Source: an uncultured Prevotella sp. (GTDB lineage: Bacteria > Bacteroidota > Bacteroidia > Bacteroidales > Bacteroidaceae). Taken from it: a stretch of DNA of 42,990 bases. A program made the position numbers and the translations under genes. This document shows positions 33,532-42,019 of this stretch, piece by piece. The notes beneath the pieces are model-generated. The model was not told the DNA's origin. It saw nothing but the letters and a program-made list of their open reading frames with translations, and made no database searches. The stretch spans positions 1 to 42,990 of the forward strand of contig CAMCLD010000018.1 in NCBI GenBank assembly GCA_945875635.1, in the 5' to 3' direction. The stretch's first letter is position 1, and each line of letters opens with the position of its first letter.

Positions 33532-35049
33532 CTATTGATGTTGCTCCCTTAGCAGGTCGTTCACCGTCTTTACAGGATTGAATGTTCCAAGCGGCACCTC
33601 AACAAATATAGTGTTCCAGTCGCTCATTGCTCCATTCCACAGTCCCGGCAGTTCAAGCGCCTTAAGGTCCTTGCCGTTCTTGCTCTTGCTGCTTATGAAT
33701 CCCGTTGTCTTGTCAACATACTTGGTCAGGTCGAAACGGTTACCCTTATAGTCTTTCAATGCGCATACAAGATCAACGGGGTTGAAGTGGGTCCCTTCTT
33801 TAAACATTCTCATGTATTCCTCGTTACTCTTGTCAATCTGCGAAGACTCAAGAATCTGCGGGCTTATGGTTCCATCCTGGTTATATGTAAGGAATGGACC
33901 TCCACCTGGCTCTCCTACATTCTTCACTACTCCACACACCCTCATCGGTCTGTTGAGTTTCTGCTTAAGGTAAATAACGAGTTCCGCATCCTCGAGTTCC
34001 TTAAGGTCAGGCTTGCGGCAACACAGGGTTCTTTGTACAAAGCGTATTATTTCCTCCAAATCCTCATGTGAGTATTTACCTGTATCGAGTTTCCTCAGAT
34101 AACTGAAAGCCTTCTCCTGAGTTTCCACAAGAATACCTGCTATGACATTCTTGTACTTCACGGTCTCATCCTTCAACCTGTCTGGAACGACATTGTCTAT
34201 GTTCTTTATGAAGACCACATCGGCATCAATGTCGTTAAGGTTCTCAATAAGTGCTCCATGTCCTCCGGGTCGGAACAGCATACTACCGTCTGCATTCCTG
34301 AACAAGGTGTTGTCTGGATTGACTGCCACAGTGTCAGTGCTCGGTTTCTGCTCAGAGAACGAGATATTATATCTCACTCCAAACATTTTCTCATATTTAT
34401 CCTGTTTCTCAGCCACTTTTTTCTTGAATAGTTCTATGTGATCGTGAGAGACTGTAAAGTGGACATTGGCCTCACCGTTAGAGGATGCATATAAAGCCGC
34501 CTCCACCAGATGCTCTTCCATCGGTGTCCTTGGTCCGTCCTCATAACTGTGGAACAGAAGGAGTCCCTTTGGCAACTGTCCGTAGTTTAGTCCTGTTTCC
34601 GTCAGGAGATTGCGAACTACGGTCTTGTACTGTCCGTCTGCTGCAAGTTCCTTCATGCACTTGCCGTCTGTGTCATGGCACACACCGCACAACTCTTTCC
34701 TGAACGCAAATTTCTTGAGATTGTCAAAGAATTCCCTCTCAAAATCTGTGGTCGGAACATCATAGTCAGCATCAAGGAATGCAAAAAGGTCCTTAAACAT
34801 TCGGCTCGCTGCTCCCGATGCTGGCACAAACTTCACGATGGCATGCCCATCACTCTTGTAATCATTCCATGACGACACATATTTGCTGGTTTCTTCCTCA
34901 TTTGGAGCAAAAATGCCATGGTCAATGGCAGCAGCTGAATCAAGTTTCAGAAATGGGAATCCAGTCTTGAATTCCTCTATCTGCTTGTTGAGTTTTTCTT
35001 CAGATATGCCTTTGGCGGCAATCTGGTTTAGATCCTGTTGTGTTAACAT
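33532..35049 (-). CDS. DUF4301 family protein
   Basis: A 505-residue soluble protein with no signal peptide or membrane segment. It is well conserved in Bacteroidetes as DUF4301. Visible conserved stretches include VKFVPASGAASRMFKDLFAF near 75-95, VRYNISFSEQKPSTDTV and the glycine-rich LFRPGGHGALIENL near 270. The early GAASRMF and later GGHGALIENL resemble nucleotidyltransferase-type sugar-phosphate-binding loops, but this is only a resemblance; the function is unknown. It has its own -7 box (35091-35098) and diverges from the relA-like gene. Confidence 0.85.
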   Translation of the reverse strand: MLTQQDLNQIAAKGISEEKLNKQIEEFKTGFPFLKLDSAAAIDHGIFAPNEEETSKYVSSWNDYKSDGHAIVKFVPASGAASRMFKDLFAFLDADYDVPTTDFEREFFDNLKKFAFRKELCGVCHDTDGKCMKELAADGQYKTVVRNLLTETGLNYGQLPKGLLLFHSYEDGPRTPMEEHLVEAALYASSNGEANVHFTVSHDHIELFKKKVAEKQDKYEKMFGVRYNISFSEQKPSTDTVAVNPDNTLFRNADGSMLFRPGGHGALIENLNDIDADVVFIKNIDNVVPDRLKDETVKYKNVIAGILVETQEKAFSYLRKLDTGKYSHEDLEEIIRFVQRTLCCRKPDLKELEDAELVIYLKQKLNRPMRVCGVVKNVGEPGGGPFLTYNQDGTISPQILESSQIDKSNEEYMRMFKEGTHFNPVDLVCALKDYKGNRFDLTKYVDKTTGFISSKSKNGKDLKALELPGLWNGAMSDWNTIFVEVPLGTFNPVKTVNDLLREQHQ

Positions 35050-35090
35050 ACAAATTATTAGTTTATGACATATTTATGGTATTTTCCCTA

Positions 35091-35098
35091 CAAATTTA
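35091..35098 (-). promoter_or_regulatory. DUF4301 promoter, -7 box
   Basis: The minus strand reads TAAATTTG, fitting TAnnTTTG, about 42 bases upstream of the ATG. The -33 region is weak. Confidence 0.5.
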
Positions 35099-35140
35099 TA
35101 TACTTTTTCTTAAATCATAAAACTTTTGAGGAAAAAATTA

Positions 35141-35148
35141 TAACTTTG
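35141..35148 (+). promoter_or_regulatory. RelA-like gene promoter, -7 box
   Basis: TAACTTTG lies 86 bases before the ATG at 35235. A matching -33 box is not clear. Confidence 0.5.
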
Positions 35149-35234
35149 CATCGTAATTTAACTGCATGGTAATATCTGCCACCTCATCTCAATGATGTTT
35201 CGTGGCATTATTAGGTACACAAACATATCCGCTT

Positions 35235-37445
35235 ATGACAGACAGGCTATTCACCATAGACGAGCTTCGCCAAACTGCAACGCTCATCAACGACTTGAAA
35301 GACAAAGTAAACGACACTCTCCATGAGGGAGAGGCGGAAACAGTCACCTCGCTAATCAAGACATCCATCAAGGAGGGCAAGATTAGGCGAGACATCTTCG
35401 GTCTGAATCCTGTATTGAATTCTCTACAGACAGCACTCATAGCCACAGACGAGATAGGACTGCAAAGAGACAGTGTACTCGCCATACTGCTTTATCACCT
35501 CATGCTGTCCGACGTTATTGACGAAGAGGATATTGGCAAGAGATTTGGCAAAAGCGTAGAGACGATTGTAAACGGTCTGGCGAAAATACAGCACCTTTAT
35601 GCCAAGAACCCCATCATTGAAAGCGATGATTTCAGAAACCTGCTGCTGTCCTTCGCTGAGGACATGAGGGTTATCCTGATAATGATAGCCGACAGGGTGA
35701 ACATGATGAGACAAATCAGGGACACAGACAACCTTGAAGCACAACGCGAGGTGGCGGAAGAGGCAAGCTACCTCTATGCTCCTCTCGCCCATAAACTGGG
35801 ACTATACAAACTGAAAAGCGAACTGGAAGACCTTTCGCTCAAATACCTTGAACACGATGCCTATTACCACATCAAGGACTGCCTTCAACAGACCAAAAGG
35901 TCAAGAGACCTGTATATCCAGCAGTTCATAGAGCCTATCGAAAGGAAACTGAAAGATGCAGGACTGGTGTTCCACATGAAGGGAAGGACCAAGTCCATCC
36001 ACTCTATATGGCAGAAGATGAAGAAGCAACAATGTGGCTTCAACGGCATATACGACCTGTTCGCCATTAGGATTATACTCGACTCTCCATTAGACAAGGA
36101 GAAGATGCAATGCTGGCAGGCATACTCCATTGTGACCGACATGTACACTCCAAATCCCAAGAGACTTCGCGACTGGCTTTCCGTTCCTAAAAGCAATGGC
36201 TACGAAAGTCTGCACACTACAGTACTCGGACCGCAGAACAAATGGGTGGAAGTACAGATAAGAACGGAAAGGATGGACGAGGTTGCGGAACACGGTCTTG
36301 CAGCCCACTGGAGATACAAAGGCATCAAGAGTTCCACCGGCGGCATGGACGAATGGCTTGCCAACATAAGGGCTGCGCTTGAGGCAGGCGACAATTTTCA
36401 GGCTATGGACCAGTTTCAGCTTGGTCTCTACGACAGTGAGGTGTTCGTATTCTCACCCAACGGCGACCTGTTCAGGTTTCCCAAAGGTGCCACCGTCCTT
36501 GACTTCGCATATCACATACATTCAAAACTCGGCAACTCATGTGTTGGAGGCAAGGTAAATGGGAAAAGCGTTACTTTCAGATACCCTCTGCATAGCGGCG
36601 ACACAGTGGAAGTAATGACATCCTCAACACAGAAGCCGAAAAGGGAATGGCTCGATGTAGTAAAGAGCCCAAGGGCAAGGGCAAAGATTAGGCTTGCGCT
36701 GAAAGAGTCGCAGATAAAGAATGCCAACTATGTCAAGGAAATGCTTGAACGGAGATTCAGAAACAGGAAAATAGAGATGGAAGAGGCTGTCATGGCTCGG
36801 CTCATCAAAAAACTTGGATTCAAGGAGACTACAGACTTCTACAAGCAGGTATATGATGAAAAGCTCGATGCCAATGATGTCATTGAGAAATACATTGAGC
36901 TTAGAGACTCCGAGGCAAACCAAAGTAGGAATGCCCAAAGTGCAGAGAGCTATGAGTATATAAGCCAGGACAACATTGCAGCGAAAGGAAAACCAGACGA
37001 TGACGTGCTCATCATAGGAAAGGACCTAAAGGGACTTGACTTCAGTCTTGCCAAATGCTGCAATCCAATTTACGGCGACCCCGTCTTCGGCTTCGTAACC
37101 ATAAACGGAGGCATCAAGATACACCGTGAGAACTGCCCCAATGCTCCCGAGATGAAGAAACGCTTTGGATACAGAATAGTGAAAGCTAAGTGGTCGGGGA
37201 AGGGAACATCCAAATACACCATAACCCTGCGTGTTATCGGCAATGACGACATCGGCATCGTGAACAACATCACCAATGTCATATCAAAGGACGAGAGAAT
37301 AAGCATGAGGAACATAAACATCGATTCCTACGACGGTCTCTTTAAAGGAAACATCACGGTAACGGTTGACGACACAGGGAAAGTTGATGCCTTGATAAAA
37401 AAGCTCACCAACGTGAAAGGTGTCAAGCAAGTCACAAGACTATGA
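35235..37445 (+). CDS. RelA/SpoT-family (p)ppGpp synthetase with degenerate HD domain
   Basis: The 736-residue protein has the long RSH layout: an HD-like region (50-190), a synthetase domain (240-365, with GRTKSIHSIW, NGYESLHTTV and EVQIRTERM), TGS (about 400-470), helical, CCNP zinc-finger-like (near 625) and ACT (665-735) domains. The synthetase motifs are intact. In the HD region the HD dyad (LLHDTVEDT in bifunctional Rel) is replaced by LLYHLMLSDVIDEED, and ADRLHNM reads ADRVNMM, so hydrolysis is probably lost. It would make the alarmone during amino acid starvation and depend on another hydrolase. I prefer ATG 35235 over an in-frame GTG at 35202. Confidence 0.93.
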   Translation: MTDRLFTIDELRQTATLINDLKDKVNDTLHEGEAETVTSLIKTSIKEGKIRRDIFGLNPVLNSLQTALIATDEIGLQRDSVLAILLYHLMLSDVIDEEDIGKRFGKSVETIVNGLAKIQHLYAKNPIIESDDFRNLLLSFAEDMRVILIMIADRVNMMRQIRDTDNLEAQREVAEEASYLYAPLAHKLGLYKLKSELEDLSLKYLEHDAYYHIKDCLQQTKRSRDLYIQQFIEPIERKLKDAGLVFHMKGRTKSIHSIWQKMKKQQCGFNGIYDLFAIRIILDSPLDKEKMQCWQAYSIVTDMYTPNPKRLRDWLSVPKSNGYESLHTTVLGPQNKWVEVQIRTERMDEVAEHGLAAHWRYKGIKSSTGGMDEWLANIRAALEAGDNFQAMDQFQLGLYDSEVFVFSPNGDLFRFPKGATVLDFAYHIHSKLGNSCVGGKVNGKSVTFRYPLHSGDTVEVMTSSTQKPKREWLDVVKSPRARAKIRLALKESQIKNANYVKEMLERRFRNRKIEMEEAVMARLIKKLGFKETTDFYKQVYDEKLDANDVIEKYIELRDSEANQSRNAQSAESYEYISQDNIAAKGKPDDDVLIIGKDLKGLDFSLAKCCNPIYGDPVFGFVTINGGIKIHRENCPNAPEMKKRFGYRIVKAKWSGKGTSKYTITLRVIGNDDIGIVNNITNVISKDERISMRNINIDSYDGLFKGNITVTVDDTGKVDALIKKLTNVKGVKQVTRL

Positions 37446-37501
37446 TATGTGTCCTCGAAGACTATAAATATATGTCTTGCAAAAAAAAATCGCGTGAAAA
37501 A

Positions 37502-37533
37502 TTTGCTGTTCTTATATAAAATAGCTACCTTTG
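37502..37533 (+). promoter_or_regulatory. tRNA-Arg promoter
   Basis: TTTG (37502-37505) and TACCTTTG (37526-37533) with a 20-base spacer, 11 bases before the tRNA. Confidence 0.7.
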
Positions 37534-37544
37534 CACCCGGTTTT

Positions 37545-37622
37545 GGTTCCGTAGCTCAGTTGGATTAGAGCAACAGCCTTCTAAGCTGTGGGTCCAGGGT
37601 TCGAATCCCTGCGGAATCACCA
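37545..37622 (+). tRNA. tRNA-Arg (anticodon TCT)
   Basis: A 78-base cloverleaf with encoded CCA. The acceptor stem GGTTCCG pairs with CGGAATC (one G-T pair). The anticodon stem ACAGC/GCTGT encloses the loop CTTCTAA with anticodon TCT at 37580-37582, reading AGA/AGG. The T-arm is CAGGG-TTCGAAT-CCCTG. The CCA is at 37620-37622. Confidence 0.97.
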
Positions 37623-37657
37623 ACAAGACAGGAAGCTTTTGGCTTCCTGTCTTGTTG
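37621..37657 (+). terminator. Terminator directly joined to the tRNA
   Basis: Perfect 16-base arms (CAACAAGACAGGAAGC at 37621-37636; complement at 37642-37657) around a 5-base loop, followed by GTTTATAA. The left arm starts with the last two bases of the tRNA CCA end. Confidence 0.8.
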
Positions 37658-37841
37658 GTTTATAAGGGGTTAATTGTTCAAACATCATTAGAATGATACT
37701 TTTGGGATTATCAAGATAGGCATAAAATATAAGTTTCGCAAGTCACAAACATGACAAGATTTAGTTTCTACCGTACCCAACTTCAACCTATTTATTGAAT
37801 TCGATTTAAAACACGACAATAATATACCATACCGAGAGGGA

Positions 37842-38069
37842 TTAGTCGTCAACCAAGGAACTATTATATCTCTTGGCTTCCTCCCATGCTCCTCCTTCCT
37901 GACTGAAGTCGAAGTCTTTTGCAGGATTTCCTTCTACAAAATCTCCAGGACCTGCATCTCCACCTCCGATTGTTGTGCGAGTATCAGCAAGGAGACTGTT
38001 TTCCATATCAAAGGAACGGCATAAAGGTTTCGTGTATAATTGTTTGTCTTTCAATGGCATTCTCATTTT
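37842..38069 (-). CDS. Short Bacteroidales peptide of unknown function
   Basis: A 75-residue frame (MRMPLKDKQLYTKPLCRSF..., ending KRYNSSLVDD). The pattern Y-x-KP near the start, an ENSLLADT stretch and a Gly/Asp-rich acidic half recalls the numerous short proteins of Bacteroides and Prevotella that begin with K-Y-x-P and have no assigned role. There is no signal peptide or membrane segment. I start it at 38069 (a second ATG at 38063 is equally possible); a longer frame using TTG at 38093 would overlap its own -7 promoter box. Confidence 0.65.
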   Translation of the reverse strand, partial: KMRMPLKDKQLYTKPLCRSFDMENSLLADTRTTIGGGDAGPGDFVEGNPAKDFDFSQEGGAWEEAKRYNSSLVDD

Positions 38070-38090
38070 CCATGCAGTTATTTTGATTGA

Positions 38091-38098
38091 CAAAGTTA
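38091..38098 (-). promoter_or_regulatory. Promoter of the short peptide gene, -7 box
   Basis: The minus strand reads TAACTTTG, 21 bases upstream of the chosen ATG. A poor -33 (TGTGG) lies 19 bases upstream. Confidence 0.5.
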
Positions 38099-38198
38099 CG
38101 ATTATTCCTTGACATAACCACAGGAAAGAGGTGAAACATGCAGAATTTTAAACATGTTTAACGACAGAGCCTCTTGATGTGGCAATTCACCCAATATT

Positions 38199-38486
38199 TC
38201 ATCTTTGTTCTATCTCATATCCTATTCTGCCGAAAGCCTTCACAAAATCCTCATATTTTGCCTTGTTCTTCTGATAAATGATAGTTACCTTCTGCTCCGG
38301 CACCGATGTCTGAATGCTCTTCACGCCCTTTACGAAGCGTATGTTTTCCTTTATCCTTTCCTCACATCCTGAGCAATGCATTTCCGGAATGGTTGTAACC
38401 AGTAGAGTATCTACCTGACTTGATTTCTGTGCTGATGCCGACAGCGATGTTGCGGCAATAACCATAGAGACGATATACTTTTTCAT
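38199..38486 (-). CDS. Exported heavy-metal-associated (HMA) domain protein
   Basis: The 95-residue protein has a signal peptide (MKKYIVSMVIAATSLSASAQ) followed by one HMA domain with the metal-binding CxxC in PEMHCSGCEERI and the expected beta-alpha-beta-beta-alpha-beta pattern up to GRIGYEIEQR. It probably binds copper or a similar soft metal in the periplasm. An ATG two codons upstream (38492) gives MFMKKY and is less typical. It diverges from the HmuY-type operon, with 234 bases between them. Confidence 0.85.
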   Translation of the reverse strand: MKKYIVSMVIAATSLSASAQKSSQVDTLLVTTIPEMHCSGCEERIKENIRFVKGVKSIQTSVPEQKVTIIYQKNKAKYEDFVKAFGRIGYEIEQR

Positions 38487-38546
38487 AAACAATTTATATT
38501 TAAAAAATCGTAAGAATTAAGTATTGCAGGAAAAAAGTTCTCTTTG

Positions 38547-38554
38547 TAATTTTG
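38547..38554 (+). promoter_or_regulatory. Probable promoter of the HmuY-type operon
   Basis: TAATTTTG matches TAnnTTTG, with TTG 20 bases upstream. It would give a leader of about 160 bases that contains the degenerate foldback repeat and a tandem 15-base repeat. No Fur box was recognised. Confidence 0.45.
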
Positions 38555-38580
38555 CAGCCAAGAAATAAGATGTTTCTTTA

Positions 38581-38679
38581 GTTGACGAGTAACAAGCAGA
38601 CAAGTCAACAAGTTGTTAGATTTGTCTATTGATTAGTGACACTATAAAGAAGACTATTAACTTGTCAACTTATCAACTC
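38581..38679. repeat. Degenerate foldback repeat (copy 4)
   Basis: Shares blocks with copies 1 and 2: GTTGACGAGT, ACAAGTCAACAAGTTG on the left and AACTTGTCAACT, TCAACTCG on the right, arranged as imperfect inverted repeats around 38604-38672. The terminal TCAAGTTTC ends are not recognisable. It lies in the predicted leader of the HmuY-type operon. Confidence 0.5.
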
Positions 38680-38709
38680 GAAGTATTAATTATAGAAGTA
38701 TTAATTATA
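38680..38709 (+). repeat. Tandem 15-base direct repeat
   Basis: GAAGTATTAATTATA occurs twice without a gap (38680-38694, 38695-38709), ending 11 bases before the ATG of the calycin-like gene. It places two AT-rich TAATTATA blocks in the translation start region. Confidence 0.8.
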
Positions 38710-38720
38710 AATGAAACCAA

Positions 38721-39248
38721 ATGCGACTATTCTTTAGATTTACCCCCTTTGCCATGGCAATGCTATATGCTGTCATGGTGCTATCGTCATGTGCAAGTGA
38801 CAACATCCATGAAGGAGACGATACTTCCACCACATCCACGACAGACTATATAGACGGCAGCCTTTCGTCATCTATTCCGGCATTCCCAAGCTTCCAGCCT
38901 GTTGTCTGTCAGGATTTTGCCATCATAGACATAAGTGACGCTAACAATGACGGAACCATGAATGCGAAAATAACGATAGGAGCTTTCGACATTTACGTAA
39001 ACGTGATAAACCGCACATTCTCCATCGGCACCATGGTTATAGAAGACATGGAATGCACGCAGGATGCCGATGGCTTTTACTCTTTCCGCAAAAGCGACAC
39101 GGAATGTCAGGCAGGTGACTATCTTGCCAAAATCAACAACATAGAAGGAACTTACAGAGACGGAGTCCTTGCTCTTGAGATGGAGTATAAATTAGGAACG
39201 ATGCCGTTTTTCATCAAGTCGATCTTCAGCAACAATGTTGGCATGTAA
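38721..39248 (+). CDS. Calycin-like lipoprotein
   Basis: A 175-residue lipoprotein (signal ending VLSSC, Cys 24) with a Ser/Thr-rich linker (about 30-50). A beta-rich domain follows (VVCQDFAIIDISD to MPFFIKSIFS), matching the Bacteroidales calycin-like family often encoded beside HmuY. Calycin barrels bind small hydrophobic ligands; the ligand here is unknown. It is the first gene of the operon, 76 bases before the HmuY-like gene. An ATG at 38711 is out of frame and stops at once. Confidence 0.8.
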   Translation: MRLFFRFTPFAMAMLYAVMVLSSCASDNIHEGDDTSTTSTTDYIDGSLSSSIPAFPSFQPVVCQDFAIIDISDANNDGTMNAKITIGAFDIYVNVINRTFSIGTMVIEDMECTQDADGFYSFRKSDTECQAGDYLAKINNIEGTYRDGVLALEMEYKLGTMPFFIKSIFSNNVGM

Positions 39249-39324
39249 GCATGATGGGACTTGGAAAGAAACCACGATGAAAGCAAAAATCAATAAATTC
39301 ACAACGGACAAAAGACAATATTTC

Positions 39325-40071
39325 ATGAATACAAGAAAAGGCATTGTACTATTAACTATTGCATTATCAGCAATGATGATGTCCTGCAATGGAATAGCAG
39401 ACGGAATATATGAGGACGTGCCGTCTGACAACACGTTCCGCGAGGGATTCTCCGAGAGCGGAACGGCAAACAGATACACTTTAAAGATTGATGCCACAAA
39501 CTATAACGAGTGGGTATTCGTCAGCCTGCACGATAGGACAATAACGAGAAGAGACATTCCGCTTGAACTTACAGGCGAATGGGATGGAAGGTCAGGCATA
39601 ACCTACAACCATGTAGAGGGCAGCAAATTCACACCCGTCAGGGATATAAGAACCGACAAGCAGGAAGAACCTGACAATTGGGATATTGCTTTCCACCATT
39701 TCGACGTAAGGACAAATCATGGCAAGGCATTATCGACAGGCATTGGCAACATAGACAACCTTCCTGCGTCATCGGAAAGTTTCAGCAACATGGAATTCAC
39801 TCCTGACAAATGGAGCACGACACAGGCGATAACAGACCTGAAGGAAATGATGAACTATGTGGTTGGATATCAGAATGGATATACAAATCCTGTCTTGTCG
39901 GCTTGGATGGACATGGACCTGACATCTCCCCCACCCGTCTTCACCAAGCAGAAAGACTCTTATGTCGTCCAACTCGCAGACGGCACTCACGCCGCAATGT
40001 CGCTTGACAGCTACATCAGTCCGGTCGGCAGCAAAGGCATGCTTACCATAAACATTATATACCCATACTGA
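39325..40071 (+). CDS. HmuY family lipoprotein
   Basis: A 248-residue lipoprotein (MNTRKGIVLL..., lipobox AMMMSC, Cys 21). The mature chain fits the HmuY fold: an early TLKIDATNYNEWVFVSL strand pair, EEPDNWDIAFHHFDVRTNHG and a C-terminal SPVGSKGMLTINIIYPY. Porphyromonas HmuY binds heme on the cell surface and passes it to a TonB receptor; other members bind different ligands, so heme is likely but not shown. I use 39325 because it gives a proper lipoprotein signal; a longer frame from 39235 would hide it. The receptor gene follows after 19 bases. Confidence 0.88.
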   Translation: MNTRKGIVLLTIALSAMMMSCNGIADGIYEDVPSDNTFREGFSESGTANRYTLKIDATNYNEWVFVSLHDRTITRRDIPLELTGEWDGRSGITYNHVEGSKFTPVRDIRTDKQEEPDNWDIAFHHFDVRTNHGKALSTGIGNIDNLPASSESFSNMEFTPDKWSTTQAITDLKEMMNYVVGYQNGYTNPVLSAWMDMDLTSPPPVFTKQKDSYVVQLADGTHAAMSLDSYISPVGSKGMLTINIIYPY

Positions 40072-40090
40072 CTATCTGAAGACAAGAACA

Positions 40091-42019
40091 ATGAAACAGT
40101 GGACATATATATTAACTGCGTTACTGCTGGGAATCTGCCCCTCTGTAAATGCAAGCAATCCTGTTGACAGCATAATGGCTTCCGGGACACTCGACGACAT
40201 AGTGGTGACAGGAACAAGGACTCCCAAAAGGCTAAAGGACACCCCCATACAGACTGTCGTCATTTCAAAAGAAGACATAAGGCAGAGCGATGCAACAAAC
40301 ATAAAAGACTTGTTGCAACAGGAACTGCCAGGGGTGGAATTCACTTATGCCATGGGACAGCAACCCAACATGAACCTTGGTGGATTCGCTCGTCAGAACA
40401 TCCTCATACTCATAGATGGCGAAAGGGTGGCAGGAGAGACTATGGAAAACATTGATTTCGAGCGTATCACCATGGGAAACGTCGAACGAATAGAGATTAT
40501 AAAAGGTGCATCGTCGGCATTATATGGCTCGAATGCCGTGGGTGGAGTCATAAACATCATAACAGGCAAGGCTAAGAAGCCTTTCTCACTAAGCCTTGAG
40601 GCAAGGGCTGCCGACCATAACGACAGGAGATACAGAGCCACATTGGGACTCAAGGGAGGAAAGGCTGGAAACGTGCTTGAAGTGTCGCACACCTCATCAG
40701 ATACTTATACCGTATGCCGTGACCTGAAAGACGACTGCAACTTCAGGAATGTCTTTGGAGGAAGCACTCTCAACATAAACGACAGGTTTGACTTCGACGT
40801 CAACGACGACATATCGCTTACAGCAAGAGCCGGCTACTTCTTCAGGGAGAGGCTGTATAACGCTGATGCGCCAGAACGATACAGAGCCTTCTCTGCCGGA
40901 CTTGGAGGAACATGGAACATCAGCACAATTGACAACATTGCCCTCTCCTACTCTTTTGACCAATATGACAAGTCGGACATGATAAAGAACTATGGCTACG
41001 AGATAAAAGACTACAGTAATGTGAAACACTCGCTTAGAGCCATTTACAACCACACGTTCCACAACAAGGATGTCTTCACCATGGGAGGAGAATTCCTGAG
41101 AGATTATCTTGAAACATACCAGTTCAGCACGTCAGAAGGCAGGAAGCAATACTCTGGTGCCGTTTATGCACAATATGACTTGTTTGCCGGCGACAACATG
41201 GAGATAACAGGTGCAGGCAGATGGGACTATACCGACGACACCAATTCGTCGCAGCTCACAGGGAAACTATCCGCACGCTATACTCTCGGCGACTTCATTT
41301 TCAGGGCAGGATATTCAGGAGGATTCAGGTCGCCTTCCATGAAGGAAAGATTCATGGAATATGACATGTCGGGCATTTTCACCATCATGGGCAACAGCGA
41401 ACTGAAGGCAGAGAAATCACACACGGTGAATGTGGCTGCCGAATATTCAAAAAGCGGCTATTATTTATCGGCATGTGGATACTACAGTTTCGTAAGCGAC
41501 AAGATATCCACATCGACCATGATGTACTCCGACATGGGAGAACCTTACATAAGATATATAAACATTGGCAAGATGAACGTGGCTGGGGCTGAGATTACAG
41601 CACAGGGAAGATGGGGAAACGGTCTGGCTGCTCGCATTACATATTGCTATACCCACGAACAGGAAAAGGAAATATCAGCCACACCCTTCTGCCCTGCACG
41701 CCCCCACACCATAAATTTCAAAGGCACATGGGACAAAGAATGGACAGAGGGCTACTCGACGGAACTGTTGATTAGCGGGCGATTCCTTTCGGAAGTTGGA
41801 TACACAAGCATGACGGCATACGAACCATTCACTTCGTTCAAGACAAAATCACCGGCATACACAATATGGAAGGCACAGCTGACACAAACCATAAAAAATA
41901 AAGTCAGAATAAACATTGCCATTGACAACATATTCAACTATGCTCCCAAGACTTACGAATACAACTCACCCGTGACACTGGGAGCAAACCTGATGGTGGG
42001 AATAGGATTGGAATTATGA
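40091..42019 (+). CDS. TonB-dependent outer-membrane receptor (HmuR-like)
   Basis: A 642-residue receptor: signal peptide (to about SVNA, 21), TonB-box-like DDIVVTGTR (35-43), plug domain to about 160 (IKGASSALYGSNAVGGVINII) and a 22-strand barrel ending GIGLEL. It lacks the carboxypeptidase-like domain of SusC receptors and resembles heme/siderophore receptors. The FRAP/NPxL region of heme receptors is present as GGFRSPSMKE and GNSELKAEKS. No histidine lies between them; several methionines do. It imports the ligand collected by the HmuY-like lipoprotein. Its stop overlaps the next gene's start (ATGA). Confidence 0.93.
   Translation: MKQWTYILTALLLGICPSVNASNPVDSIMASGTLDDIVVTGTRTPKRLKDTPIQTVVISKEDIRQSDATNIKDLLQQELPGVEFTYAMGQQPNMNLGGFARQNILILIDGERVAGETMENIDFERITMGNVERIEIIKGASSALYGSNAVGGVINIITGKAKKPFSLSLEARAADHNDRRYRATLGLKGGKAGNVLEVSHTSSDTYTVCRDLKDDCNFRNVFGGSTLNINDRFDFDVNDDISLTARAGYFFRERLYNADAPERYRAFSAGLGGTWNISTIDNIALSYSFDQYDKSDMIKNYGYEIKDYSNVKHSLRAIYNHTFHNKDVFTMGGEFLRDYLETYQFSTSEGRKQYSGAVYAQYDLFAGDNMEITGAGRWDYTDDTNSSQLTGKLSARYTLGDFIFRAGYSGGFRSPSMKERFMEYDMSGIFTIMGNSELKAEKSHTVNVAAEYSKSGYYLSACGYYSFVSDKISTSTMMYSDMGEPYIRYINIGKMNVAGAEITAQGRWGNGLAARITYCYTHEQEKEISATPFCPARPHTINFKGTWDKEWTEGYSTELLISGRFLSEVGYTSMTAYEPFTSFKTKSPAYTIWKAQLTQTIKNKVRINIAIDNIFNYAPKTYEYNSPVTLGANLMVGIGLEL

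Noticed and set aside
35202..35234. GTG start for the RelA-like protein
   Set aside because: ATG at 35235 begins a normal N-terminus; the extra 11 residues look unlike coding sequence.
38094..38198. Possible regulatory RNA between the short peptide and HMA genes
   Set aside because: No hairpin, promoter or other structure stands out.
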